Positions 1-5,413 of a stretch of 7,094 nucleotides of DNA are shown here, in pieces. The position numbers were made by a program, and so were the translations under genes. Location of the stretch: assembly GCA_964533645.1 (NCBI GenBank), contig CAZHMQ010000103.1, forward strand, positions 1 through 7,094. The letters run 5' to 3'. Source of the DNA: JABDBK01 sp964533645 (GTDB lineage: Bacteria > Pseudomonadota > Gammaproteobacteria > DSM-16500). A model generated the notes under the pieces. That model saw only the letters and a list, made by a program, of their open reading frames with translations. It had not been told where the DNA came from and did not search any database. Position 1 is the stretch's first letter. Each line of letters starts with the position of its first letter.

Positions 1-46
1 TATCTCGATTCCCCACTTTTTAAAGCACATAAAAAGATCTTGAACA

Positions 47-102
47 GGCTCTAAGAGGACTGGACTCGAGCCAGTGACCCATGGATTAACAGTCTATTTC
101 CT
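47..102 (-). repeat. Degenerate tRNA-Asn 3'-end copy (att remnant 1)
   Basis: Read on the minus strand, this stretch holds the anticodon loop CTGTTAA, the variable region and the T arm of tRNA-Asn, matching the tRNA at the right edge of the window. It differs by a C in the 3' anticodon stem (TCCAT for TCAAT), by GCTCGAG for GTTCGAG in the T arm, and by a decayed acceptor end in which the CCA is not properly placed. Beyond GATTAACAGTC (84-94) it continues with TATTTCCT, as in the copy at 1515-1569, and not with tRNA sequence. It is therefore an integration scar, not a working tRNA. It probably marks the left end of the first element. Confidence 0.75.
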
Positions 103-181
103 AATGTTGGATTATGCCAGATATGCACATTTTTTTGCATACTTTGTAATAAAATCGACCATTATGTAATTAAAAAAAGCT

Positions 182-215
182 CTTAAGATTTCCTTAACAA
201 AAATAGCTTAATATA
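182..215 (+). promoter_or_regulatory. Candidate PmrA-type response regulator sites
   Basis: Three CTTAA half-sites lie on the coding strand: CTTAAG at 182-187, CTTAAC at 193-198 (N5 between them, 11-bp period) and CTTAATATA at 207-215. The first pair has the direct-repeat layout of the enterobacterial PmrA box. The third matches 8 of 9 positions of the consensus reported for Legionella PmrA targets (cTTAATatT), a regulator of Dot/Icm genes and effectors. A possible -10 (TACAAT, 225-230) follows, with no good -35, as expected for an activated promoter. In AT-rich DNA such matches can occur by chance, so this is a candidate only. Confidence 0.4.
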
Positions 216-273
216 AATTCAAAATACAATAAATTGTTTAAATAACTTCATGAAACGAAACGAGGAGTCTGTT

Positions 274-1389
274 ATGTCATTTAGAAAAATTTTATCTAAG
301 TTTAGGCCTAAACCTTTTTTAGTTGTTCCCGTTTTATATGGTGGATATAAATATTCCCATATGAATCTTAAGGATGAAGAAAAACCTAGCTATCATTACA
401 AGTTAAATTTTACACAAAACATGCAGTTCAGCTTCCTCAACTATTTTGGAAAGAAGCCTGTCGTTGTGGCGCTTTATGATGCACCTGGCGGAACAACATA
501 TTTTGACAAATTTGTTCGAAAGTTGATAGAAGAAGGTTTTGAGGTGGTGAAAGTAACTCCAGAGCAGGGGTTAAATCATCCTGTGTTTTCTACAGGGAAT
601 ATCCACGGAATTTACTTACCTGGCGGTCCAAATATAGTAGATGATAAGAATCCAGATCGAACGACATTAGAGCGTCAACTTATTGATATGGCAAGAAAAT
701 ATGACATCCCAACTGTTGGGGTATGTCGTGGAACACAAGCTATAGCATTCTATTTTGGGAACTCTGTAAAAACCTTCGGTTTTGAGGAAGAAGTAGAACC
801 AAAAAAATATAGCGAGTCTCAACGAGTACGTTTTCAAGCAAAGATGAAGCAGCATTATGGTGAAAGCACTGTTCTAGTCACTCATGGTAGCCAACTTTAT
901 GCTGCACTACAATCTGAGTTTAAGGGAAGTGATGGAGTTTCTCCATTTAAGTATGAAATAGTCTGTATGCATGGCCAACATGCGGTGTTAGACGCTCCAT
1001 ATAATCCAGCATTACAAGTCACAGCACGTAATCCTGTTGGCAATATAGTCGAGGCTGTTGAGATTTCGACAGGAAAATATAGGATAGTAGGTTTTCAGCA
1101 TCATCCGGAAGCAGTTTTAGAATACGCTCAAGAGGAAAGAGATGAGCAACTTGAAGAAGTCGCAAAAAAATCAGAGCCTCCTTATTGCACAGATCCTGAT
1201 AGGGATACGGCTAATCAGTTTGTATATGTACAAGCTGTAAACGCTGTTAAAGCTGCTGAGCATTCAACAAAAGAGCGTGCAGCACAAGCGTCGTATGGAT
1301 TGTTTAGTGATCAAGCTAAGCTTAAGTTTTTGGAATCCATGCTACAGACAGAAGCTGATGGTTTAAAAGCTGCAAAAAAATCCCAATAA
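274..1389 (+). CDS. Class I glutamine amidotransferase-like hydrolase (peptidase C26 type)
   Basis: The 371-residue product looks like a cytosolic-type hydrolase of the class I glutamine amidotransferase superfamily, closest to gamma-glutamyl hydrolase / gamma-Glu-GABA hydrolase proteins. From the chosen start, visible motifs are YLPGGPNI (about 114-121), the nucleophile elbow GVCRGTQ with Cys151, a MHGQHAV segment (about 232-238), and GFQHHPE with His277 and Glu279, which together supply a complete Cys-His-Glu triad. About 80 C-terminal residues after the HPE motif are charged and Ala/Lys/Glu-rich, beyond the usual domain end. The start at 274 has GAGGAG six bases upstream; an in-frame ATG at 250 lacks a clear ribosome site. 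The N-terminus is hydrophobic only briefly (FLVVPVLYGG), and no convincing signal peptide is seen. The gene sits alone in its element with its own terminator. The substrate is unknown. The upstream CTTAA boxes and the long tail make a secreted effector possible, but this is not shown. Confidence 0.85.
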   Translation: MSFRKILSKFRPKPFLVVPVLYGGYKYSHMNLKDEEKPSYHYKLNFTQNMQFSFLNYFGKKPVVVALYDAPGGTTYFDKFVRKLIEEGFEVVKVTPEQGLNHPVFSTGNIHGIYLPGGPNIVDDKNPDRTTLERQLIDMARKYDIPTVGVCRGTQAIAFYFGNSVKTFGFEEEVEPKKYSESQRVRFQAKMKQHYGESTVLVTHGSQLYAALQSEFKGSDGVSPFKYEIVCMHGQHAVLDAPYNPALQVTARNPVGNIVEAVEISTGKYRIVGFQHHPEAVLEYAQEERDEQLEEVAKKSEPPYCTDPDRDTANQFVYVQAVNAVKAAEHSTKERAAQASYGLFSDQAKLKFLESMLQTEADGLKAAKKSQ

Positions 1390-1410
1390 AATATGTTGAG
1401 ATGATCAAAG

Positions 1411-1450
1411 CGCCTTATATGTAACACTATAAGGCGTCTTTTTATTTTTA
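1411..1450 (+). terminator. Rho-independent terminator after the C26 hydrolase
   Basis: A perfect 9-bp stem, CGCCTTATA (1411-1419) with TATAAGGCG (1428-1436), encloses an 8-base loop and is followed by a T-rich run (1437-1449). It lies 21 bases after the stop codon, so the gene upstream is monocistronic. Confidence 0.9.
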
Positions 1451-1514
1451 CTCAGAAATTTCGTGTTTATTTGTAAGCGGCGGTTCGTGTGTAACTGAAT
1501 CTAGGATTATATAC
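1446..1514. repeat. Element-end repeat, copy 1 (next to att remnant 2)
   Basis: This stretch beyond the tRNA CCA end is similar to 6965-7040. Shared blocks include TTTTACTCAGAAAT, GTGTTTATTTGTA, GGCGG or GCGG-type sequence, TAACT, and ATTATATAC immediately before the tRNA end. The two copies differ by scattered substitutions and about 7 bp of length. Because it extends the tRNA repeat outwards, it is best explained as the same end of two related elements. Confidence 0.7.
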
Positions 1515-1569
1515 TGGCTCCTTGGACTGGACTCGAACCAGTGACCCATTGATTAACAGTCTATTTCCT
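1515..1569 (-). repeat. tRNA-Asn 3'-end copy (att remnant 2)
   Basis: On the minus strand this reads CTGTTAA anticodon loop, TCAAT stem, GGGTC variable loop, an intact T arm (ACTGG/CCAGT), acceptor strand CCAAGGA, discriminator G and an encoded CCA at 1515-1517. It is nearly identical to the tRNA at 7041-7094 (acceptor CCAGGGA). On the 5' side, the anticodon stem is broken (ATAGA facing TCAAT) and the sequence becomes TATTTCCT, shared with att remnant 1. It is a tRNA 3' fragment left by site-specific integration and cannot give a functional tRNA. Confidence 0.85.
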
Positions 1570-1579
1570 GGCGGTATCA

Positions 1580-1657
1580 ATTAATATCATTCAATCTCAA
1601 TTATTTCTCTTTATCCTTGGTTTATAAGGTTTTTATTAATATCATCTATCTCAATTA
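1580..1657. repeat. Paired direct repeats, possible integrase arm sites
   Basis: ATTAATATCAT followed closely by ATCTCAATTA occurs at 1580-1603 and again at 1635-1657, with spacing of about 55 bp. Further TATCAA fragments lie at 1575-1580 and 1660-1664. The repeats sit just inside the element end, beside the att core, where tyrosine integrases bind arm-type sites. Function is inferred from position and repetition only. Confidence 0.5.
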
Positions 1658-1690
1658 GTATCAACTAGGCTCACATAAGAACAGGATTAA

Positions 1691-1711
1691 GTGTACCCCA
1701 AGGTGTACCCC
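1691..1711. repeat. Tandem GTGTACCCC repeat
   Basis: GTGTACCCC occurs at 1691-1699 and 1703-1711, separated by AAG, giving a 12-bp period of about one helical turn. It stands out as GC-rich in an AT-rich setting. It may be an integrase or excisionase binding site at the element end; no function can be shown from sequence. Confidence 0.5.
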
Positions 1712-1730
1712 ATAAAAAGTTAAGCGAATT

Positions 1731-1760
1731 GTTGTATTACAACTAAATATAACTTATAAT
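1731..1760 (+). promoter_or_regulatory. Promoter with palindromic operator for the toxin-antitoxin pair
   Basis: A consensus -10 TATAAT (1755-1760) lies 17 bp after TTGTAT (1732-1737), a fair -35. The -35 is embedded in a perfect 13-bp palindrome, GTTGTA-T-TACAAC (1731-1743). Binding of the antitoxin or the toxin-antitoxin complex there would block the promoter, the usual autoregulation of type II modules. The toxin start codon is at 1782. Confidence 0.65.
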
Positions 1761-1781
1761 AACCAAATAGGAAGTTTATAA

Positions 1782-2042
1782 ATGCGCTATACCCTACGGA
1801 TAAAAAAACAAGCGGACAAAACATTACAAAGCTTGGGCGTAACTGATCGTCATCGAATTACTGAAAAAATTAAATTATTAGGAGATAACCCTGACAATCC
1901 TATTTTAGATATTAAGCCATTACAAGGACAGCCCTATTATCGATTACGTGTTGGCCAATGGCGCGTTATTTTTGACAGGGATGATGAAGTAAAAATTATT
2001 GCTATTGAAAAGATAAAGCCACGCGGAGGGGCTTACAAATGA
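1782..2042 (+). CDS. RelE/ParE-superfamily toxin of a type II toxin-antitoxin module
   Basis: The 86-residue protein has the length and pattern of RelE-type mRNA interferases, which cut mRNA at the ribosome. The N-terminal strand MRYTLRIKKQADKTL leads to a helix around residues 21-33. The core follows: PLQGQPYYRLRVGQWRVIF (47-65), an acidic turn, IIAIEKI (72-78) and the basic C-terminal tail PRGGAYK. Arg residues in YRLRVG and WRVIF, and the terminal RGGAY, are where catalytic or RNA-contacting residues lie in this family. GGAAG (1771-1775) may be the ribosome site. The toxin is first in the operon, as in HigBA-like and RelE-XRE modules, and its stop overlaps the antitoxin start (ATGA). It appears intact. 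A ParE-like gyrase inhibitor is less likely but not excluded. Confidence 0.85.
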   Translation: MRYTLRIKKQADKTLQSLGVTDRHRITEKIKLLGDNPDNPILDIKPLQGQPYYRLRVGQWRVIFDRDDEVKIIAIEKIKPRGGAYK

Positions 2043-2362
2043 CCTTACAAACCATTAAATCAATTGAAGGCAAAACAGAGTACGTTTTATTGCCTGTCAA
2101 TATCTACAATTTACTACGCAGCGAAATTGAGCAAGCACTGAAGAAAAAATACGATAATGACGATTACATACCTTTTGAAGTGGAGAATTACGTAGATAAC
2201 CCTATTGCTTTAGCGCGCATTAATGCTGGCCTGACTCAGGAGGCATTAGCAAAGCGCATGAATGTAACCCAAGCCTACATCAGTAAGCTTGAAACTCAGG
2301 ATAAGGTCACGGCGAAGGTAATAAAAAAAGTAAAGGCAGCAATAGAGAACGCAAAAAAATAA
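2039..2362 (+). CDS. XRE-family antitoxin of the RelE-type module
   Basis: The 107-residue protein is probably the antitoxin and autorepressor for the toxin encoded just upstream. Residues 1-30 (IEGKTEYVLLPVNIYNLL) resemble the N-terminal segment of XRE antitoxins paired with RelE toxins. A helix-turn-helix of the Cro/C1 type spans about 56-87: ALARINAGLTQEALAKRM then NVTQAYISKLE, with the conserved Gln and Ser-Lys-Leu-Glu of the recognition helix. The tail is Lys-rich. Its ATG overlaps the toxin stop by four bases, giving tight translational coupling. The palindrome at 1731-1743 is a plausible operator. A HigA label is possible, but the N-terminal region suggests the broader RelE-XRE group. 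Confidence 0.85.
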   Translation: MTLQTIKSIEGKTEYVLLPVNIYNLLRSEIEQALKKKYDNDDYIPFEVENYVDNPIALARINAGLTQEALAKRMNVTQAYISKLETQDKVTAKVIKKVKAAIENAKK

Positions 2363-2422
2363 AATGTTTTTTTATAACATCACTTTTGACACTTTCATCA
2401 CTCTGCTAAAACAAGGTTACCG

Positions 2423-2702
2423 ATGACTAACTTTACTGACACCTACATCAAAGCATTAAAGCCATCCGAATTGGACAGCGCATGATTTGCGCCGCACCTT
2501 TGCGACACAGCTTGGTGAGACATTGCGAATTGATCCTGTAGTTATTGAAAAGTGTTTAGGCCATAAAATGCCTAAAATAATGGCTACTTATAATAAAAAC
2601 GAAATGCTACCCGAACGCAAAGAAGCATTAAACATGTGGGCGCAACACATAGAAAATTTAACAAATAATTCAAACATTGTGGCATTTAAAAAAGCAATAT
2701 AA
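2423..2702 (+). pseudogene. Tyrosine integrase with internal deletion
   Basis: The reading frame from 2423 gives MTNFTDTYIKALKPSE, a typical start of P4-type integrases, then runs into a stop at 2483-2485. From 2472, in another frame, the sequence reads WTAHDLRRTFATQLGE and continues 76 codons to 2702. That part contains the integrase C-terminal active site: HxxR (HDLRR), LGHK, and the Tyr nucleophile in MATYNK. Integrases of this type are usually around 400 residues, so roughly 300 codons are missing, with the join near 2470-2472. The first Arg of the active site and the core- and arm-binding parts are gone, so the product cannot recombine DNA. It lies just after the toxin-antitoxin pair and faces away from the nearest att copy. 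It was probably the enzyme that inserted this element. Confidence 0.85.
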
Positions 2703-2705
2703 CCG

Positions 2706-2733
2706 TCACTACAGACAAGTAACGCTGTAGTGA
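2706..2733. repeat. Perfect hairpin after the integrase remnant
   Basis: TCACTACAG (2706-2714) and CTGTAGTGA (2725-2733) form a perfect 9-bp stem with a 10-base loop, starting 3 bases after the integrase stop. No T run follows on either strand, so it is at best a weak or factor-assisted terminator, possibly serving both the integrase and the facing gene that ends at 2770. Confidence 0.55.
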
Positions 2734-2769
2734 TGAATGTTAAAGCACAGCTTATTTGCAAAAAAGGCT

Positions 2770-3132
2770 TTAAGATTTAGATTTACCACATTTGTATAAT
2801 ACCATTGTGTCAGTCTCCTCATCTGGTGGCTGAGATAGTGGAGCGCTATGAAAGCCAATCATTGAAAGAAGCCGCGAGAAAAAAGGTTCTGATGGTAACG
2901 GATCGCCATCGCTGTAATATGGCATATTCCTTGTTGGATCCATTTTTACTGGGCGAGAGCGATGCTCAATGTCTTCTTGTGAAGCGGGTTCCCATTTCTT
3001 TGGCTCTTCTGTGGGTCTACATGATGTAGTGCCCATAGCTAACCATTTATCATAAGTTTTTTCTTCAGTTTCCTCATATGGCTTAGGTGGTGGAGTAGAA
3101 GGTTTTGTGTTGAAAAAACGTCTAAAACACAT
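2770..3132 (-). CDS. Proline-rich hypothetical protein
   Basis: I do not recognise this 120-residue protein. It begins MCFRRFFN, has a Pro/Glu-rich stretch (PSTPPPKPYEETEE, about 12-25), a charged and polar middle (KWLAMGTTSCRPTEEPKKWE), a Pro-rich segment with PYYSDGDPLPSEPFF (about 71-85), and ends CGKSKS. No membrane segment or signal peptide is seen, and much of it looks disordered. Support for a real gene is an AGGAG ribosome site eight bases before the ATG and the lack of a better alternative here: the overlapping plus-strand frame at 2805-3029 has no matching ribosome site. It faces the integrase remnant. An effector or cargo role is possible but unsupported. Confidence 0.6.
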   Translation of the reverse strand: MCFRRFFNTKPSTPPPKPYEETEEKTYDKWLAMGTTSCRPTEEPKKWEPASQEDIEHRSRPVKMDPTRNMPYYSDGDPLPSEPFFSRLLSMIGFHSAPLSQPPDEETDTMVLYKCGKSKS

Positions 3133-3232
3133 GTAAATATCTCCTCATATTACGGTGTTCCGTATCCGCGCCATAAGCACCGATTTGTTTTCCTCTTTCG
3201 TGGGAGGAGCCGCTGAAGAAACGATTAAGCAT
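3122..3232 (-). CDS. Possible 36-residue small protein upstream of the Pro-rich gene
   Basis: A short frame on the minus strand begins MLNRFFSGSSHERGKQIG and ends RRYLHVF, with its stop 11 bases inside the start of the 120-residue gene. AAGGA about seven bases before its ATG is a fair ribosome site. Its MLNRFF start resembles the MCFRRFF start of the next gene. It could be a leader peptide coupled to that gene, a truncated paralogue, or chance. An overlapping frame from ATG 3237 (MECLIVSS) also exists, so the assignment is weak. Confidence 0.3.
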   Translation of the reverse strand: MLNRFFSGSSHERGKQIGAYGADTEHRNMRRYLHVF

Positions 3233-3239
3233 TCCATTT

Positions 3240-3542
3240 TCCTTTTTTATTTTTACCTAGGAGAGATTCTATACCTTTTGAGTTTAAAAATTGAATTGAA
3301 ATTAAATTTATTTCTTGAAAGTGTGCCGTAATTCGCCGAGCCTCGCAAATAGACTACATTTTGATAAATTGTGGTAGCAGTTTACGGTAATTCTCTTCCG
3401 TCACACAATCACGAATACGATTTAATTTAAGAATGACATACTTTATACTGCGCATGAGTATTGAATTGCTGTTGGAGTAAATTAAGAATAATTCGTATCC
3501 GGAGATTCATCCGTACAATCTCAATTATTTAAAGGAATTTTT
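3240..3542. other. Noncoding stretch before the anchored orphan gene
   Basis: About 300 bases separate the divergent minus-strand and plus-strand genes, so both promoters should lie here. A TATACT (3444-3449) with a poor -35 (TTTAAT, 3421-3426, spacer 17) could serve the plus-strand gene. TATAGA read on the minus strand (3273-3268) with TTCAAT could serve the minus-strand gene. Both are weak. No RNA gene or convincing frame was seen. Confidence 0.35.
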
Positions 3543-4418
3543 ATGAGTCTTTTAGCAAAAAGAAAGCATTTTTATGATATTAAAAAATCTGCAACCAATT
3601 ATGTTAATGCTATTGCAAAATATGGTAAGAAAGTATCAATTGATGTAATAGATGGTACTCCCGTTGATGGAGGTCATCTCAATTGTGATAATATTCAGGG
3701 TGTACTTGAGCGTAGCCAAAAGGAAAATTTTGTCATTGAATGCTCTTCATCTAATAATGATTCAACGCTTGGTGCTTTTCCCTTGCTTGATACTGAAAAA
3801 CTTCGTTCCGACGTTCCTAGGGAAATGATAGAAAGTCCTTCGAAGACCATTGAGCAAAGCAAAAAACTTATTTCATATCAGTTAAATAGGCTAAAGGGGC
3901 CAGCGTATGAGGTGGGTAAGTATAAAAATCCTGATCCTTTAACTCAACAAGAAGCTACTTTTTTGCTAACGCAATTACAAGATGAATATAAAGATGATAT
4001 AACAGGGGCAATACATTTACCTCAACATCAAGCTATCTTATTTCAATTTAATGCCCGTGAGACGGCTAATTTTTTATTACACTATGGCGAAAAAACATCT
4101 TTTAAACAAATGTCTGAATTGTTATTAGATATAGATGATGGTTTTAAGGTAACCCAAGAATCATCTGCTGATGACAGAAGTATTTGTTATGAATTAAACA
4201 AACATTTCAAACGCTGGACGGCAAGTAAGTATGAAGGTGAATTGATACCTTCCAGAAATTCAGGATTTCAATGTTATCGAGATGCAGCTTCTTTTGATCC
4301 TTCAAGAAATATTCATAGTTTTTGGCAAATGCCAAGTCCTGGCGCAGTCTTGGTTGGTGCGGGTATGGTGGCTTTAGCAGCGACAGCATGTGTTTCATAT
4401 ATAAATAGAGTGAAATAG
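3543..4418 (+). CDS. Orphan protein with C-terminal membrane anchor, effector-like
   Basis: I do not recognise this 291-residue protein. The first 260 residues are soluble and polar: a basic N-terminus (MSLLAKRKHFYDIKKS), a Ser/Asn-rich patch (68-75), and helical-looking segments around 101-118, 135-149 and 172-196. The end holds one hydrophobic segment, about residues 267-286 (GAVLVGAGMVALAATACVSY), followed only by a short basic tail (INRVK). This is tail-anchored topology, with the bulk of the protein in the cytoplasm of whatever cell holds it. AAAGGAA five bases before the ATG is a good ribosome site. The next gene starts 200 bases downstream, so co-transcription is uncertain. Tail anchors are uncommon in bacterial housekeeping proteins but occur in proteins delivered into host cells, so a secreted effector is a reasonable guess. 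No enzymatic motif was found. Confidence 0.75.
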   Translation: MSLLAKRKHFYDIKKSATNYVNAIAKYGKKVSIDVIDGTPVDGGHLNCDNIQGVLERSQKENFVIECSSSNNDSTLGAFPLLDTEKLRSDVPREMIESPSKTIEQSKKLISYQLNRLKGPAYEVGKYKNPDPLTQQEATFLLTQLQDEYKDDITGAIHLPQHQAILFQFNARETANFLLHYGEKTSFKQMSELLLDIDDGFKVTQESSADDRSICYELNKHFKRWTASKYEGELIPSRNSGFQCYRDAASFDPSRNIHSFWQMPSPGAVLVGAGMVALAATACVSYINRVK

Positions 4419-4461
4419 TTAGACGCCAACTTTGAATAAGGTCGCATCTTAATCTAATGTC

Positions 4462-4493
4462 GCTTTTGCCTTCTTTTTCGAGCTGGCAAAAGC
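4462..4493. repeat. Inverted repeat between the orphan gene and the TIR gene
   Basis: GCTTTTGCC (4462-4470) and GGCAAAAGC (4485-4493) form a perfect 9-bp stem with a 14-base loop. It lies 43 bases after one gene and 125 before the next. No clear T run follows, so it may be a weak terminator or an operator for the TIR gene. Confidence 0.55.
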
Positions 4494-4617
4494 TTCATAA
4501 TACGAATGACGTTTTGCTCTTATAGTACTGGATTAGCAATTTTAATGGATATTATTTTTGTGTTTGTCAGGTCTGATACCGAATCTTGCTGACTACATAA
4601 CCCTATTAGGAAATCTT

Positions 4618-5355
4618 ATGAAACAAAATATATTTATTAGTTATCCAAGCTCCGAAACAATTATAATTGAAAACCTGAGAAGTGAATTAAAAGCACTCGG
4701 TATTACAGCTTGGGTTTACTCCGAGGATAAAACTTTAGCAGAAGATACATGGAAAGAAATAAAAACTAAAATTTATGAATCTGATTTTATAGTTTTTGCT
4801 ATTTCTAAAGATACTTTGACTGCCGCAGGTCAAAAGGAGGAATTGAAACTTGTACTCGATAAAATAAAGCCTCATGCTGTTAAAACTAAACTTATGCCTA
4901 TATTCATACGGGATACAGCTCCCGCTATGGCGCCTGAAGAGCTTCGAAATATTAATGGCGAATTTCTTGATGGATCTAATGTCAAAACTGTAGCGCTGAA
5001 AATAGCAAAAAAAGCTTTCCCGCAACTCCTCAAAACTAAAAATGAAATTTCATGGAAATATCCTATTCCTGGTGAATGGCTTAAAATATCTAACTTAGAT
5101 AAATTTGTAGAAGAAGATTTTGAGTTAGGCGATAAATTATATTTTCGCACAATCAGTCCAATGGGTTTATTTGAATGTTATGCACCAAAAATAGAAGGAT
5201 TATTTTGGATTGATTCTGAAAATGTAAGCGCTTCTCATGACATTGAAATAGATAAAGATCTGGAAAATGAAATTCCAGATATGTTTTTGGTAAACACAAT
5301 GTTTAAAATGCAACAAAAAGCATGGGATATTATAAACCAGAGTGAAAATAGCTAA
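4618..5355 (+). CDS. TIR-domain protein, possible NAD-degrading effector
   Basis: The 245-residue protein has an N-terminal TIR domain (about 3-137). Visible TIR features are box 1 NIFISYPSSE (4-13), an Asp/Glu-rich loop SEDKTLAEDTWKEI (35-48), the strand DFIVFAIS (56-63), and a Glu pair in AGQKEEL. Of these, Glu75 lines up by position with the catalytic Glu of NADase TIR domains; the usual Trp-Cys before it is absent. Residues 146-245 (from WKYPIPGEW) form a second region I do not recognise, perhaps a sensing or partner-binding part. ATG 4618 is chosen because TTAGGA lies just upstream and the TIR fold begins at once; a TTG start at 4558 would add 20 unlikely residues. The DUF2971 gene follows 58 bases later. 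TIR proteins in bacterial islands often act in anti-phage abortive infection; a host-directed effector is the main alternative. Confidence 0.85.
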   Translation: MKQNIFISYPSSETIIIENLRSELKALGITAWVYSEDKTLAEDTWKEIKTKIYESDFIVFAISKDTLTAAGQKEELKLVLDKIKPHAVKTKLMPIFIRDTAPAMAPEELRNINGEFLDGSNVKTVALKIAKKAFPQLLKTKNEISWKYPIPGEWLKISNLDKFVEEDFELGDKLYFRTISPMGLFECYAPKIEGLFWIDSENVSASHDIEIDKDLENEIPDMFLVNTMFKMQQKAWDIINQSENS

Positions 5356-5385
5356 TAATTTGGTTTTATTTCCTTCCATGCCAAA

Positions 5386-5405
5386 AATTTAAAATATTTT
5401 AAATT
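5386..5405. repeat. 20-bp AT palindrome before the DUF2971 gene
   Basis: AATTTAAAATATTTTAAATT is a perfect palindrome ending one base before the AGGA ribosome site at 5406-5409. As DNA it could be an operator. As RNA it could fold next to the ribosome site, though weakly since it is all A-U. It sits inside the 58-bp gap between the TIR and DUF2971 genes, so it may tune their relative expression. Confidence 0.6.
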
Positions 5406-5413
5406 AGGAACAT

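Larger units (their letters stand above)
95..1561. mobile_element. Element 1: single-gene att-flanked insertion at tRNA-Asn
   Basis: The segment lies between two tRNA-Asn 3'-end remnants, with equivalent GATTAACAGTC cores at 84-94 and 1551-1561, and is about 1.47 kb long. It carries one complete transcription unit: promoter region, C26 hydrolase gene and terminator. No recombinase was found inside it, so it is either the remnant of a larger island or a unit moved by an integrase supplied elsewhere. Its right end (1446-1514) resembles the right end of element 2 (6965-7040), so the two probably share an integrase family. The exact crossover point within the core cannot be fixed from the sequence. 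Confidence 0.55.

Noticed and set aside
667..855. Minus-strand 62-residue frame inside the C26 hydrolase gene
   Set aside because: It is antisense to the catalytic Cys region of a well-supported gene and has no family resemblance.
1446..1714. CRISPR array suspected from repeated tRNA-like and TATCAA motifs
   Set aside because: Repeats are too few and unequal in spacing, and the longest match is tRNA-Asn sequence, which integration explains.
2805..3029. Plus-strand 74-residue frame (MCQSPHLVAEIVERYES)
   Set aside because: It lies opposite the 120-residue minus-strand frame, has no good ribosome site, and the minus-strand frame has a strong AGGAG, so it is probably a shadow.
3321..3406. CCGTAA (3326) facing TTACGG (3382), with GTGTG and CACAC outside, as a possible structured RNA
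   Set aside because: The arms are short, are not stacked into one continuous helix, and are separated by long loops, so chance is likely.
4207..4398. Minus-strand 63-residue frame inside the anchored orphan gene
   Set aside because: It is antisense to the better supported plus-strand gene and has no ribosome site or recognisable motif.
4558..4617. TTG start giving a 20-residue N-terminal extension to the TIR protein
   Set aside because: The TIR fold starts right after ATG 4618, which has a better ribosome site; the extension resembles no targeting signal.
4735..5150. Minus-strand frames of 96 and 92 residues inside the TIR gene
   Set aside because: They are antisense to a gene with clear TIR motifs and have Phe/Tyr/Ser-rich composition typical of reversed AT-rich coding DNA.
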